Positions 22,955 to 31,284 of a stretch of 64,000 nt of DNA are shown piece by piece. Below the pieces are notes generated by a model that had not been told where the DNA came from, did not search any database, and worked only from the letters and a program-made list of their open reading frames with translations. This stretch comes from Novosphingobium sp. UBA6272 (GTDB lineage: Bacteria; Pseudomonadota; Alphaproteobacteria; Sphingomonadales; Sphingomonadaceae), in contig NZ_DJUW01000015.1 in NCBI RefSeq assembly GCF_002440635.1, forward strand, positions 62,001 through 126,000, read 5' to 3'. Both the position numbers and the translations under genes were made by a program. The first letter of the stretch is position 1. Each line of letters opens with the position of its first letter.

Positions 22955-24391
22955 GTGATCGTGAGCCGTCATCAGCGCACCATCCTGATCGCCGATTTCG
23001 AGCTGCCTCGAGGTGCGGTCACCATCGAGCAGTTGATGGCAATGCCCCGCGCCGGATGGGGACACCTGCGATCACAGATCAACGTGCGGCGACGCGAGGA
23101 ACGTTCCAGACCGTTAGCTCGGTGCAGGATTTGCGAGGGCGGCGTTTTCATCAGGGTGCAAGCGACCAGGGATGGACACATCCCGATGTACGCGCACTAC
23201 CCGGAAGCGGACAGGGAGTGCCCCTGGTACGAAGGTAATAGTCTGCGCCCCGATGACGCTCGAGCGGCTCAATACCAGGGTCATCAGGAATCCGCGCTGC
23301 ACCGCCGACTCTGCTCAACAATCGAGCAACTGGTCAAAGCCGATCCGCGTTGCACGCACACTGCCGTGAACACATACTTGCGCCCCGAAATCCACAAACG
23401 TGGTCGCTGGCCGGATGTCTACGCTGACCTGAGCGACCTCGGGCGCTTTGCGCTTGAAGTGCAGCTGTCGAAGCCGTTTGCACCGGAAATCGCGGCCCGC
23501 CATGTCCATTATGATGCCGAAGGCGTCGCCCTGGTATGGATATTCAACTCCCTTGAAGACCCTATGCCACAAGGATTCCATGATGTCGTCGTCATGCAGC
23601 GCGGCAATGCTTTCGTTTTCGACGACGAGGCAGAGGCGGCATCGATCGAGCGTGGGACGCTGGTCCTGAAATGCTTCCTGGAAGATGGTCTTGGCGGCTG
23701 GCGTGAGCCGAGAATGATCGGACTGGATGAGTTGCAGACGGGCGCAGGACGGTCAGCCTTTGTGGAGGACTGTCGGTCAGAGGCCTTGAAACAGCGTTGC
23801 AAGCAGCATCGGTCGCGTTGGTGGGATGCCATGAAAAAGGCTGGCAAGGAACGGCCGAACTCGCCGGAATACAGCGAACACCATGAAGATGGCTGGGCCG
23901 ACATGAAGGCCGCTGTTCCCGGTCTGTGGCAGTGGGAGCGAGATTTTTGGACAGAGCGGTCCCACCGTGCCCGAGCCCATACCGCAGTGCTCTACGCGAT
24001 CTTGTGTTCGATTGCGCACAGCGCGGAGGCCGGGCGACCTATCCTTCATATCACCAAGTTCTCCGGCGACAGCGCTGTGTTGTCGATGCTGAACAGCAAG
24101 CTCAGTGGGGCGGATTTCAAACATTGCGCCAGCCTGATCGAGACCTTCGTTCGAGCAACGGCATTGTCGGATTTGCTCGAAAAGCCCTCGCTCAAGCGGA
24201 TAATCGCAGAAGCTCAGGCGACGGACGTTCAGGTCAATGAGGATCATCCGCTGTGGCGAGCCATGGCACGCCTGTTCCCGGAAGTGCTGGATGGCCTGGT
24301 CAGGGCGGAGCTTGACGATCTGGGGCAGTTGCCATGTTGGGCATCTCCAAGCGCCAAAGTGCCGATCGTCGACCTGGCGGCCGCGCAATGA
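22955..24391 (+). CDS. CoiA/DUF6035-like predicted nuclease
   Basis: This protein of about 478 residues is read from a GTG at 22955 (or 22961), just after the winged-helix gene's stop. A zinc-finger-like segment (C57-x2-C60, HYPEADREC near 81-89) is followed by a restriction-endonuclease-like core: RWPDV near 152-155 and FALEVQLS with E168/Q170, as in competence protein CoiA and DUF6035 proteins. The long C-terminal half is helical and unrecognised. It is translationally coupled (ATGA) to a TIGR02391 HEPN gene. A defence or DNA-processing role is inferred. Confidence 0.65.
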   Translation: MIVSRHQRTILIADFELPRGAVTIEQLMAMPRAGWGHLRSQINVRRREERSRPLARCRICEGGVFIRVQATRDGHIPMYAHYPEADRECPWYEGNSLRPDDARAAQYQGHQESALHRRLCSTIEQLVKADPRCTHTAVNTYLRPEIHKRGRWPDVYADLSDLGRFALEVQLSKPFAPEIAARHVHYDAEGVALVWIFNSLEDPMPQGFHDVVVMQRGNAFVFDDEAEAASIERGTLVLKCFLEDGLGGWREPRMIGLDELQTGAGRSAFVEDCRSEALKQRCKQHRSRWWDAMKKAGKERPNSPEYSEHHEDGWADMKAAVPGLWQWERDFWTERSHRARAHTAVLYAILCSIAHSAEAGRPILHITKFSGDSAVLSMLNSKLSGADFKHCASLIETFVRATALSDLLEKPSLKRIIAEAQATDVQVNEDHPLWRAMARLFPEVLDGLVRAELDDLGQLPCWASPSAKVPIVDLAAAQ

Positions 24392-25188
24392 AGCCGCTGT
24401 TCTCGCAGGCGGAACTCGAAGCGATCGCCGGTGCGCTCGGCGATACCGACACAGGCTTGAAGGGCGCGGAGATCGAACTGCTGATTGCCACGTGCGGCAT
24501 GATCGATCCTGGACCGATCACCAAGCGCACAAGAATCTACAACGCATTTGCGGACAGCCAGAACCAGAGACGGGATCGCACACGGGTACTCGGGTTCATT
24601 CGGCATGCCATGAAGCCGGCGCGCTATATTCGCGAACCCGAGCGCTTCGAGCCGATGCGGACAAAATTGAACTTCGCATTGGCGTTTGCCGGGCTAGTCG
24701 TATCCGAGGCCGGCGCACTCGAATCCGTCCCTGTCGCAACGACACTGACCGAAGCCCAGCGCCGGGCAAACGAATTGCGGTGCGACCTTGAAACGCGAGG
24801 TGTCCATGCGGATGTGCTCGTTTTCTGCCGCGCCGAACTGGTGGCGGACGACTATTTTCATGCGGTTCAGGAGGCCGTGAAGAGCGTCGCGGCAAAGATG
24901 CGAACGAAGACCGGCTTGACCGATGATGGTGCGACGCTGGTGGATCGCGCCCTATGCGGGACTCCTCCAATGATCGCGATCAACCCGCTTTCAAGCGAAA
25001 GCGAACGGGGCGAACAACGCGGCTTCGCTAATCTCGTGAAGGGAACTTTCGGCATGTTCCGCAATCCGACGGCCCACGAGCCCCGTATTTGTTGGCCGAT
25101 ATCCAAGGGGGACGCGCAGGACCTTTTGACGCTGGTTTCGCTGATCCATCGCCGTCTCGATGCGAGTTATATGCCTGCTCGCGGATAG
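24388..25188 (+). CDS. TIGR02391 (Ymh) family protein with HEPN RNase motif
   Basis: This 266-residue protein belongs to TIGR02391/Hypoth_Ymh, a HEPN-fold family often found with restriction-modification genes. The N-terminal part contains KRTRIYNAFADSQNQ. The C-terminal HEPN domain carries the Rx4H signature FRNPTAHE (R225 to H230), the presumed RNase active site. The ATG at 24388 overlaps the nuclease gene's TGA. The pairing of a predicted nuclease and a HEPN protein suggests an anti-phage or toxin unit. Confidence 0.75.
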   Translation: MKPLFSQAELEAIAGALGDTDTGLKGAEIELLIATCGMIDPGPITKRTRIYNAFADSQNQRRDRTRVLGFIRHAMKPARYIREPERFEPMRTKLNFALAFAGLVVSEAGALESVPVATTLTEAQRRANELRCDLETRGVHADVLVFCRAELVADDYFHAVQEAVKSVAAKMRTKTGLTDDGATLVDRALCGTPPMIAINPLSSESERGEQRGFANLVKGTFGMFRNPTAHEPRICWPISKGDAQDLLTLVSLIHRRLDASYMPARG

Positions 25189-25274
25189 ACCATGAGTAGC
25201 CCCGCGTAACATTGACCGTTTCGTAGAGGCTGTAGTCGGAGACAGCGCAGAGCCTAGAGGAAGGCTTTCCCCTG

Positions 25275-26153
25275 TTATACCAGAGATCCGGTCAAGACCG
25301 GGTCGTCGCAGTGCGGACAGGTTCGAAAAGGGTTTTGTCGAACGATCTTGCTATAGAACGGGTCTGTGATCGCGCTTGGGTGGGTATGTCCTGCGATCCA
25401 TTCAGGTGGAATGTCACGGCGCAATACAAAAGAAAAATCGAGTTCTGGAACAAGGTTATCCCTGGTCGCCATCTGACGGCTCCATTCACGAAGCAGGCAC
25501 CAGGCAAGTTCCTTGCGGGTTTCAGGCGCGATTGCGCTCAACGGGAGATGCACTTCGATGATCGTCGGCGCGCCATGCATTCTGAGGGCGGCATGTGCTT
25601 CCCAGCCAAGTAGAACTTGAAGCCATTCACTACCGTAGAGAAGATAGTGCCCGCATCCATTGGGAAGTAACCTGTCGTCGGCGATGAGGTAGACCTGACC
25701 AGCGTCCCGATCTCGATCATCAAATGCAGCCAGGCGTGCTTCGATTTGGGGGCGAAGCATCGCAAGGCCGGGCAAATCGGCAACTAGGCCGCGGGCATGT
25801 TCAGCAAGAACGACCGGATCATTGCACTTGATGCCCTCAGCGTGGAACACTCCCGCGTCGACAGGTCTGCAACCGTGATAGGCGACTATCCGGGCTTCTT
25901 CGATCGCGGCCGCCAGATTTTCCGTCAGTTGTTCGGCATCCTCGCCAACCACTGAGCAGACTCTGTCTACCCATGCTGAATCATCAATGGCATCGATTGT
26001 CGTGCTCGGCGTAGCCAAAATGGTGCAAGCATCCGCAGTCAGTCGCGGCTCCAGCCATTTTGCCGTTCGTCCGATCCAGGTTGATTGCGCCTTCCATTCG
26101 AAGAGGGCGCCAGACCATGGGTTTACAGCTTGGATCGGATCTGGATTTGGCAT
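25275..26153 (-). CDS. ADP-ribosyltransferase-like protein with zinc-ribbon tail (predicted)
   Basis: This 292-residue protein is not assigned to a named family. Its middle part, RIVAYHGCRPVDAGVFHAEGI (H93), then GQVYLIADD (Y155) and LLYGSEWLQ (E176), is reminiscent of the H-Y-E layout of ART-fold toxins. The C-terminus FRTCPHCDDPVLTG looks like a CxxC zinc half-site. The ATG at 26153 overlaps the stop of the upstream HEPN gene (TGATG), so the two are translationally coupled and probably act together. The ART assignment is a hypothesis from motif spacing only. Confidence 0.5.
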   Translation of the reverse strand: MPNPDPIQAVNPWSGALFEWKAQSTWIGRTAKWLEPRLTADACTILATPSTTIDAIDDSAWVDRVCSVVGEDAEQLTENLAAAIEEARIVAYHGCRPVDAGVFHAEGIKCNDPVVLAEHARGLVADLPGLAMLRPQIEARLAAFDDRDRDAGQVYLIADDRLLPNGCGHYLLYGSEWLQVLLGWEAHAALRMHGAPTIIEVHLPLSAIAPETRKELAWCLLREWSRQMATRDNLVPELDFSFVLRRDIPPEWIAGHTHPSAITDPFYSKIVRQNPFRTCPHCDDPVLTGSLV

Positions 26154-27124
26154 CAATCTTCCCGCATCACCTTTTGGGCGACATAGGCGCAGTAGGAACA
26201 GAGCCCCTCGTCCAGCCCGTCCAGATAGTCCTGAATGCCGATCCCGGTGCCGCACCGGAAGCATTCGGATCGATAGTCGAGTGGCTCGCTGCAATTTGCA
26301 CAGCAATCCTCTCCCTCAACCAAGGTATGCCTGTCGCAAGCCGGGCACTGGTAGAGAGGACCGTCCTCCATTGCCTCCTTGTACCGAACATAGGCGCTGG
26401 AAGCGTAGAGGTCGTCGAGTGCTTGTTCGATGACATCGCCTGCTTCCGGCTTGGCGCCGCAGGTGCGGCATCGAAACTCGATGCAATCTTGCGCCTCATT
26501 ATCTCCATCGACCTGCTCAATAAGTTCTGACTGACAACTCGGGCATCGCAGCCCTGCGCCAGCAACCGAGGGCGAGTGCCAGGCCACGTCCGCCAGTGTC
26601 TTCCGGGCTGCCTGCAATTCCTGATCGTAGAGATCCTTCGTCTCCAGCATGACTGTCCAGGCATTGCCAAGCAGCGCCAGCGGGTCCTCATCCAACTGAC
26701 GGAAGAGTGAAGCCACGACCGGGAAGCCCTTGCTGATCGCGGCGCGAATGGCTGCCGCGGACTCGGACGTATAGTGATGCTCCATATCGTTGCGGATCTT
26801 GTTGAGGCTCTTGAGGGCGCTGTGGTCGATCGCAATGCCGAAGTCGCGGGCGCGATCGCCGATCTGCTGAAAATCAACCGTGGTGTGGCCGATCTGCTCC
26901 ATTGCAATGCCGCCCCGACCATCGGGAATCGGCTTGAGCTTCGCACCGATGACGACGTTGGGGTCCGCCCCTGGTGCGGCACGAACCAGTGCTTCCTTGG
27001 CAAGCAGCAGCACGCCGGCATAAAAATTCCGCACAGCCGAAATGTCGCGATCATGGTCCTGCTGCTGAAAGTCTTCGACGCCCATGCGGATCGAAGCGAC
27101 GGCATTAGCAAATAACGATGACAA
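26153..27124 (-). CDS. HEPN-domain protein with multiple zinc ribbons
   Basis: This 323-residue protein has an N-terminal HEPN-like helical domain (NAVASIRMGVEDF, SAVRNFYAGVLLLAKEALV) with a full Rx4H motif in IRNDMEHH (R111 to H116), consistent with RNase activity. The C-terminal half contains six CxxC-type clusters (CPSC, CRTC, CPAC, CANC, a CGTG knuckle, CSYC), i.e. about three zinc ribbons. The start appears to be TTG at 27124, because conserved-looking sequence precedes the first ATG (27085). It is coupled to the ART-like gene downstream. Confidence 0.65.
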   Translation of the reverse strand: MSSLFANAVASIRMGVEDFQQQDHDRDISAVRNFYAGVLLLAKEALVRAAPGADPNVVIGAKLKPIPDGRGGIAMEQIGHTTVDFQQIGDRARDFGIAIDHSALKSLNKIRNDMEHHYTSESAAAIRAAISKGFPVVASLFRQLDEDPLALLGNAWTVMLETKDLYDQELQAARKTLADVAWHSPSVAGAGLRCPSCQSELIEQVDGDNEAQDCIEFRCRTCGAKPEAGDVIEQALDDLYASSAYVRYKEAMEDGPLYQCPACDRHTLVEGEDCCANCSEPLDYRSECFRCGTGIGIQDYLDGLDEGLCSYCAYVAQKVMRED

Positions 27125-27215
27125 GCGGCTCTCCCTGCGCAGCGAATATCAAAGGACCATCCGCTGTCCCGCAATAAATTCAAGCCGGAAGTGCGGATCC
27201 AATCGAGTTGTTGGG

Positions 27216-28457
27216 CTATTGTCCAGCGGCAATTCTGAACTGCTCGATTGTCAATGGCGGCAGCCCGTAGGCTTCGGCCATCGCATTGAAGACCTCTCGA
27301 ACCGCGGCGGCCACCGTGTCCTCGTTGATCTCGGCAAGTTCGATTTCTCGTTCGACCCTGCCTTCGAGGGCGAACGCGCCGCCGTCGCTTCCAAAGCGAT
27401 TCGGCCAACTTGTCTCGGATAGACCTTCTGCACCCAACCGAAAGCGCCATGGTCCTTTTCCGCCAAGGGCCATAGCGACGCGAGCATTGCCGGCGATCCA
27501 GCCAGACCATCGCTGAATCGCATATTGTGTTGCGAACACCGACTTCGCGCTGCCGCTGTTGAAGAAACTCGAGGCAACACCCCAAAGTTCACCGGTGTCC
27601 TTGAACCAGCGGGTTGCGGTCGGCGTCACGCCGCTTTCCCGAACAGTCTCGCTTGAACGAAAAATGAGGAAGCCGCCGGTCGTAGAACCGTAGTCCATAC
27701 CGCTGCAGCGACCGAGTGGAAGAGGATGGCCCGTCGGGCTATCAATGATTGCTGCCCAATTGTCCGCGCAGACCCAAACCGTTGGAAGAAGCCTTGCGAA
27801 TCCGAACGGCGCCCCCTCGGGTCGAATTTTGGCGCCTTCGCCGTAACCAAGGTTTACGGGTAACGGGGTGCCTCCGTCTTTCCAGATGCCCGGAATATCA
27901 GGCTCTGAATCTTTCCAGTCGTTGCGCTCGATTGCAGCTTGGCCTGCAGCCTGAAGCGACGCACGGATACGCCGTTCGAGTTCAGACGAAACATCAGTGC
28001 GCACCTTGCGTAGCTCGACAGTGGGCGCACCGATTGGCAAGTGGAACGCGACCGGGCCGCGGCGATGCCGCATGTCGAAGGGCAGGTCCTCGGGCTTGGC
28101 ACCTGTCAGTGCCGTATTCCACACCGTGATAACGCGCTCGGTTCCCAGGGCGCGTTTGGCGTAGCCAAGCTCGATCAATACATTCGGGTTAGCGACGTGC
28201 TTTCCGCCATCAGTTACAGCAATTGGAGTGACGTCAGCGATGAAGACCGCTGCCGCCTCGATCTTTGCCAGGATCGACGCCACGATATCTGGCGAACCGG
28301 GCATGTCTTTGGTGTCGTGATCGATCTCCGGTCGATCAGCCTCCTCCAGGTCGACCGCGATGCGGTCCAGCGCCGCGATCAGTGCGTCACGAATCAGGCT
28401 TCTGGTCTCGCGGGACGGTTGGTCACTTTGCCAGGACCAGAATACAGTTTGTGCCAC
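27216..28457 (-). CDS. TIR-like domain protein with uncharacterised C-terminal domain
   Basis: This 413-residue protein begins FWSWQSDQPSRETRSLIRDAL. It continues with GSPDIVASILAKIEAAAVFIADVTPIA and NPNVLIELGYAKRALG, the pattern of a TIR/flavodoxin-like nucleotide-binding domain, with E96 in ELGYA in the position of the catalytic Glu of NADase TIR domains. The C-terminal half (GFARLLPTVWVCADNWAAII, FLIFRSSETVRESG) is probably a sensor or ligand-binding part. It lies between the XRE-ImmA gene and the HEPN gene, all in the same direction. NADase activity is not shown. Confidence 0.6.
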   Translation of the reverse strand: MAQTVFWSWQSDQPSRETRSLIRDALIAALDRIAVDLEEADRPEIDHDTKDMPGSPDIVASILAKIEAAAVFIADVTPIAVTDGGKHVANPNVLIELGYAKRALGTERVITVWNTALTGAKPEDLPFDMRHRRGPVAFHLPIGAPTVELRKVRTDVSSELERRIRASLQAAGQAAIERNDWKDSEPDIPGIWKDGGTPLPVNLGYGEGAKIRPEGAPFGFARLLPTVWVCADNWAAIIDSPTGHPLPLGRCSGMDYGSTTGGFLIFRSSETVRESGVTPTATRWFKDTGELWGVASSFFNSGSAKSVFATQYAIQRWSGWIAGNARVAMALGGKGPWRFRLGAEGLSETSWPNRFGSDGGAFALEGRVEREIELAEINEDTVAAAVREVFNAMAEAYGLPPLTIEQFRIAAGQ

Positions 28458-28523
28458 GGGCTGGTCCTGATTCCATAACGTCGCAAAGGTGCTCCCCCAT
28501 TTGGGTCAAGCTTCCTGGGCCGT

Positions 28524-29711
28524 TCAGACCTTGTCACCGAAGATCGACACCACGTTGGACTGCTGCCTGAACTCATCCTTCAGGACCGGTGCCGCCCTAC
28601 GCTCACTGATTCCTGAAAGTGCGCCTGGTTCCAGGTCCGCCAGCTCTTCGAGGTCGGCGACGGGAAGTGGCAGAGCTTTTAGAATTTGGCTCGCCGATTG
28701 CACCCCTTCTTCCATCAGCATTTCAAAACTGCGGCGGATGAGCTGGGGTTCCTCGACTTCGAGCTTGCCGTCCAACGGCTCGCCGGTTCTCCATCCCCTG
28801 CGATTGTAGTTGATCCAAAGACGGCGAGCATCGTCGTCGTCGATAAGATCCAGCTGTTTGCTGCGCATGATCATGGCACCGACAGAAGCACCCCAGCGCT
28901 CCTTCAGCGTCAGGAAGCCGTCCAGCGACGGTGCATATAGCTCGCCCGTGAAATCAGCCTCCGGCAGAAGCATGGCGGATGCGATTTGATCGGCCTGCTT
29001 TTCGACCGCCTTGTAGAAGGCACGGTCATTCAGCCGCCGCTGCGGGATGTTGGCATGGCAAACGATGTGAACCAGTTCATGGAGCACGTCGAAACGCTGA
29101 CGGCAGGCACTAGCCTTGTCACGCGAGAGGACGACGAAAGGAATTCCGAAGCGATCGGACCATTGCGAAAAGGCGTCGAGTTTGTCTGCGCGCACGTGAA
29201 TCCGGGATACGAGAATGCCATTGTTTTCCAAAAGCTCGACCGTGTCCGGCATTGGGCCAGGACGAATGTCCCAGAACTCGCGGATTTCTTTAGCCACCCG
29301 CTCAACGAAATCGAAGCTGCCAAAACTCTCTTCAGAAAATTCGATTGTCGGAATGTTCAGAGCAGGAAGCTCGAAAAAGGAGGCCAGATAATCGACGAGT
29401 TCCTTCATCCATTCCAGACGCACTTCAGCCCGGTCGCGCGCAAGCGGCGGCGCTGATAGCCGAGCGCGCCAAAAGATCGGCCGCTCGTCGCGTTCCGGCG
29501 CAGGCCGCAGGAAATAGTCGTGTGGAAACTTGAGGGTGGCGGCGAGGTTGTGAACGACGTCCAGCTTGGGACTCTGCCTGTCATTCTCATATTTGGAGAT
29601 CGACTGTACGCTAACGCCGACCATATCAGCGAGGTCGGTTGCGCTGATTCCCCGCGCCTTGCGCGCCTCGGTCAGACGCGCACCCACGAATCCCTGGGCG
29701 ATGATGCTCAT
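28524..29711 (-). CDS. XRE regulator fused to ImmA/IrrE metallopeptidase
   Basis: This 395-residue protein has an N-terminal XRE helix-turn-helix (LTEARKARGISATDLADMVGVSVQSISKYE, about residues 13-42) and a C-terminal ImmA/IrrE zinc protease domain with HELVH (211-215). Proteins of this type derepress mobile elements or stress genes by cleaving a regulator, or act as antitoxins. The start ATG at 29711 overlaps the upstream unknown gene's stop (ATGA), as in toxin-antitoxin pairs. It is 66 bases upstream of the TIR-like gene and may control the whole cluster. Confidence 0.88.
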   Translation of the reverse strand: MSIIAQGFVGARLTEARKARGISATDLADMVGVSVQSISKYENDRQSPKLDVVHNLAATLKFPHDYFLRPAPERDERPIFWRARLSAPPLARDRAEVRLEWMKELVDYLASFFELPALNIPTIEFSEESFGSFDFVERVAKEIREFWDIRPGPMPDTVELLENNGILVSRIHVRADKLDAFSQWSDRFGIPFVVLSRDKASACRQRFDVLHELVHIVCHANIPQRRLNDRAFYKAVEKQADQIASAMLLPEADFTGELYAPSLDGFLTLKERWGASVGAMIMRSKQLDLIDDDDARRLWINYNRRGWRTGEPLDGKLEVEEPQLIRRSFEMLMEEGVQSASQILKALPLPVADLEELADLEPGALSGISERRAAPVLKDEFRQQSNVVSIFGDKV

Positions 29712-30406
29712 TTTTGGCCGTCCGTTCCGGTACCTTCATCATCCTTGGGCTTTTTCCAGCGCAGCGAACGCTTCGGCGCACTCTTCTTGGGCGCTTCAGG
29801 ATAAGCCGCAAGAATCTCGGTGATGCTCAATTCGACTGCCCAAGCTTTGAAATCGCGTGCCGGCACGCAGAGCTGGATCGTCCCAAGCTTCTGCTCGTCC
29901 GCATTGAATCGTCGGCCAACCGGATTGTGGGCGATGACGCCATAGACGTTCGGCATGATGAATGCCCCGTCGGGTTCGTCACCGAGATCAAGGCGCGGCA
30001 GATCCATTGCATTGGCGAGGCGTTCGCGGAACTTGGCGGGCTGCGGCATCGAGCCGATAGCCTGGACGTAGGACTGGGTCATGGCGACCTCGTCCTTGAA
30101 GACATAGGCATGGCGGCGATTGTTCTGCACGATCAAGCTCATCGAATGCGACATGCCGTACTTGGCGGCGAGATCGATCAAGAGCTTTTCCATGCGAAAA
30201 TGCCGTCGCTGGAGCAGGTCATCGATCTTCTGATCCGGCAGGACGTTGCGGTCGGTTGCTACATCTGCGAACACATCAGCATAGGTGATCTTCGACAATT
30301 CGCGCAGGTCGATCCAGAACTGGGCCGGCGTGTCCCGGACAATCATGGTGATTGCCGTTGCCCGAAGGCGTTCATAAGCGTCCATGCGAATCTGGCCCTT
30401 GGTCAT
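29708..30406 (-). CDS. Unknown protein coupled to the XRE-ImmA gene
   Basis: This protein of about 232 residues begins MTKGQIRMDAYERLRATAITMIVRDTPAQFWIDLRE (ATG at 30406; 30424 would add six residues). A mixed alpha/beta body ends in a Lys-rich tail (PKKSAPKRSLRWKKPKDDE). No known domain or catalytic motif is evident. It leads the minus-strand cluster and overlaps the XRE-ImmA/IrrE gene by four bases, so it is most likely that protein's partner (candidate toxin or protease target). Function unknown. Confidence 0.65.
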   Translation of the reverse strand: MTKGQIRMDAYERLRATAITMIVRDTPAQFWIDLRELSKITYADVFADVATDRNVLPDQKIDDLLQRRHFRMEKLLIDLAAKYGMSHSMSLIVQNNRRHAYVFKDEVAMTQSYVQAIGSMPQPAKFRERLANAMDLPRLDLGDEPDGAFIMPNVYGVIAHNPVGRRFNADEQKLGTIQLCVPARDFKAWAVELSITEILAAYPEAPKKSAPKRSLRWKKPKDDEGTGTDGQK

Positions 30407-30559
30407 TTTTCCTGCGAAGCACAAATTCGTTTAATCGTTAAAGAGTTTCGTGTCAACTGCTCGGACGTGGCGCAAGGCATGATCCGGCAGGGTTACCAGT
30501 GCGAGGTGATAACGCTGCGCTGGTCCCTCTCTCCCAAACTTAGATCCACGATGTGGCAG

Positions 30560-30635
30560 GTCCGAAATCCGTCTACATTTTTCGGACAAAGGCGATTTGG
30601 ATCGTGTCCGAAGTTATGCTACATATTTCGGACAT
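30560..30635. promoter_or_regulatory. Repeated TTCGGACA boxes in the abiE promoter
   Basis: Four copies of one box lie in 76 bp before abiEi: GTCCGAAAT at 30560-30568 (reverse), TTCGGACA at 30581-30588, TGTCCGAA at 30605-30612 (reverse) and TTCGGACA at 30627-30634. The last overlaps the abiEi start codon. AbiEi antitoxins of the AbiE family autorepress through inverted repeats in their own promoter, so this is the likely AbiEi operator. The divergent unknown gene at 30406 may share it. Confidence 0.65.
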
Positions 30636-31284
30636 GGACAAAATCCCGCCCGGACTGAAAGCGCAAATTCTCGACCGCGTAAGCCGAGCGGCGGCGAACA
30701 CTGTCTGGACACCGGCCGACTTCCTCGACCTCGCCGGTCGTGATGCGGTCGACAAGACCCTCCAGCGTTTGGTCAAATGGGGCGAACTGCGCCGGATCGA
30801 TCGCGGACTTTATGACAAACCGCAGTTCAACAGCCTGACCCACCAAAACAATGCCGCCGATCCACGCGCGGTCATCGACGCCGTCGCGCGGCGTGATCAG
30901 ATCCGCGTCCTGGTCGACGGAATGACGGCCGCCAACGATCTCGGCTTCACCAATGCCGTACCGGCGAAGATCGTGGTGCACAGCGAAGCGCGGCCCAAGT
31001 CGATCAAGCTGGGTAATCTCACCATCGAGTTCAAAATGACCGCGGCAAGCAAACTCTATTGGGCGGGACGCCCGGCCATGAGGATCGTCCAGGCGCTGCA
31101 CTGGCTGCGTGACACAATGTCGACAGACGACACGGGACAATGGCGGCAGCGCCTTGCGGTCCTTCTCGGCAATCCCACCCACGGCGCAGCTTTGCGCGCT
31201 GACCTTGCCGAGGGGCTGCCAACACTCCCGGCATGGATGCAGGAGCTGCTCCGTCCGCTCATCTCGGAAGCGTCCGGCGAATGA
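30634..31284 (+). CDS. abiEi: AbiEi-type antitoxin (DUF6088)
   Basis: This 216-residue antitoxin belongs to a type IV toxin-antitoxin/abortive-infection pair. It has an N-terminal winged helix (ILDRVSRAAANTVWTPADF, TLQRLVKWGELRRIDRGLYD), typical of DUF6088/AbiEi, followed by the C-terminal antitoxin domain (VHSEARPKSIKLGNLTIEF). The ATG at 30634 is chosen because it begins the conserved MDKIPPGLKAQIL and sits right at the TTCGGACA box. It overlaps abiEii (ATGA at 31281-31284). Confidence 0.85.
   Translation: MDKIPPGLKAQILDRVSRAAANTVWTPADFLDLAGRDAVDKTLQRLVKWGELRRIDRGLYDKPQFNSLTHQNNAADPRAVIDAVARRDQIRVLVDGMTAANDLGFTNAVPAKIVVHSEARPKSIKLGNLTIEFKMTAASKLYWAGRPAMRIVQALHWLRDTMSTDDTGQWRQRLAVLLGNPTHGAALRADLAEGLPTLPAWMQELLRPLISEASGE

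Noticed and set aside
29714..30658. Plus-strand frame of 314 codons opposite the unknown 232-aa gene
   Set aside because: The minus-strand frame overlaps the XRE-ImmA gene by ATGA, has an acidic-basic tail and fits the operon; the plus frame runs through the abiE operators.
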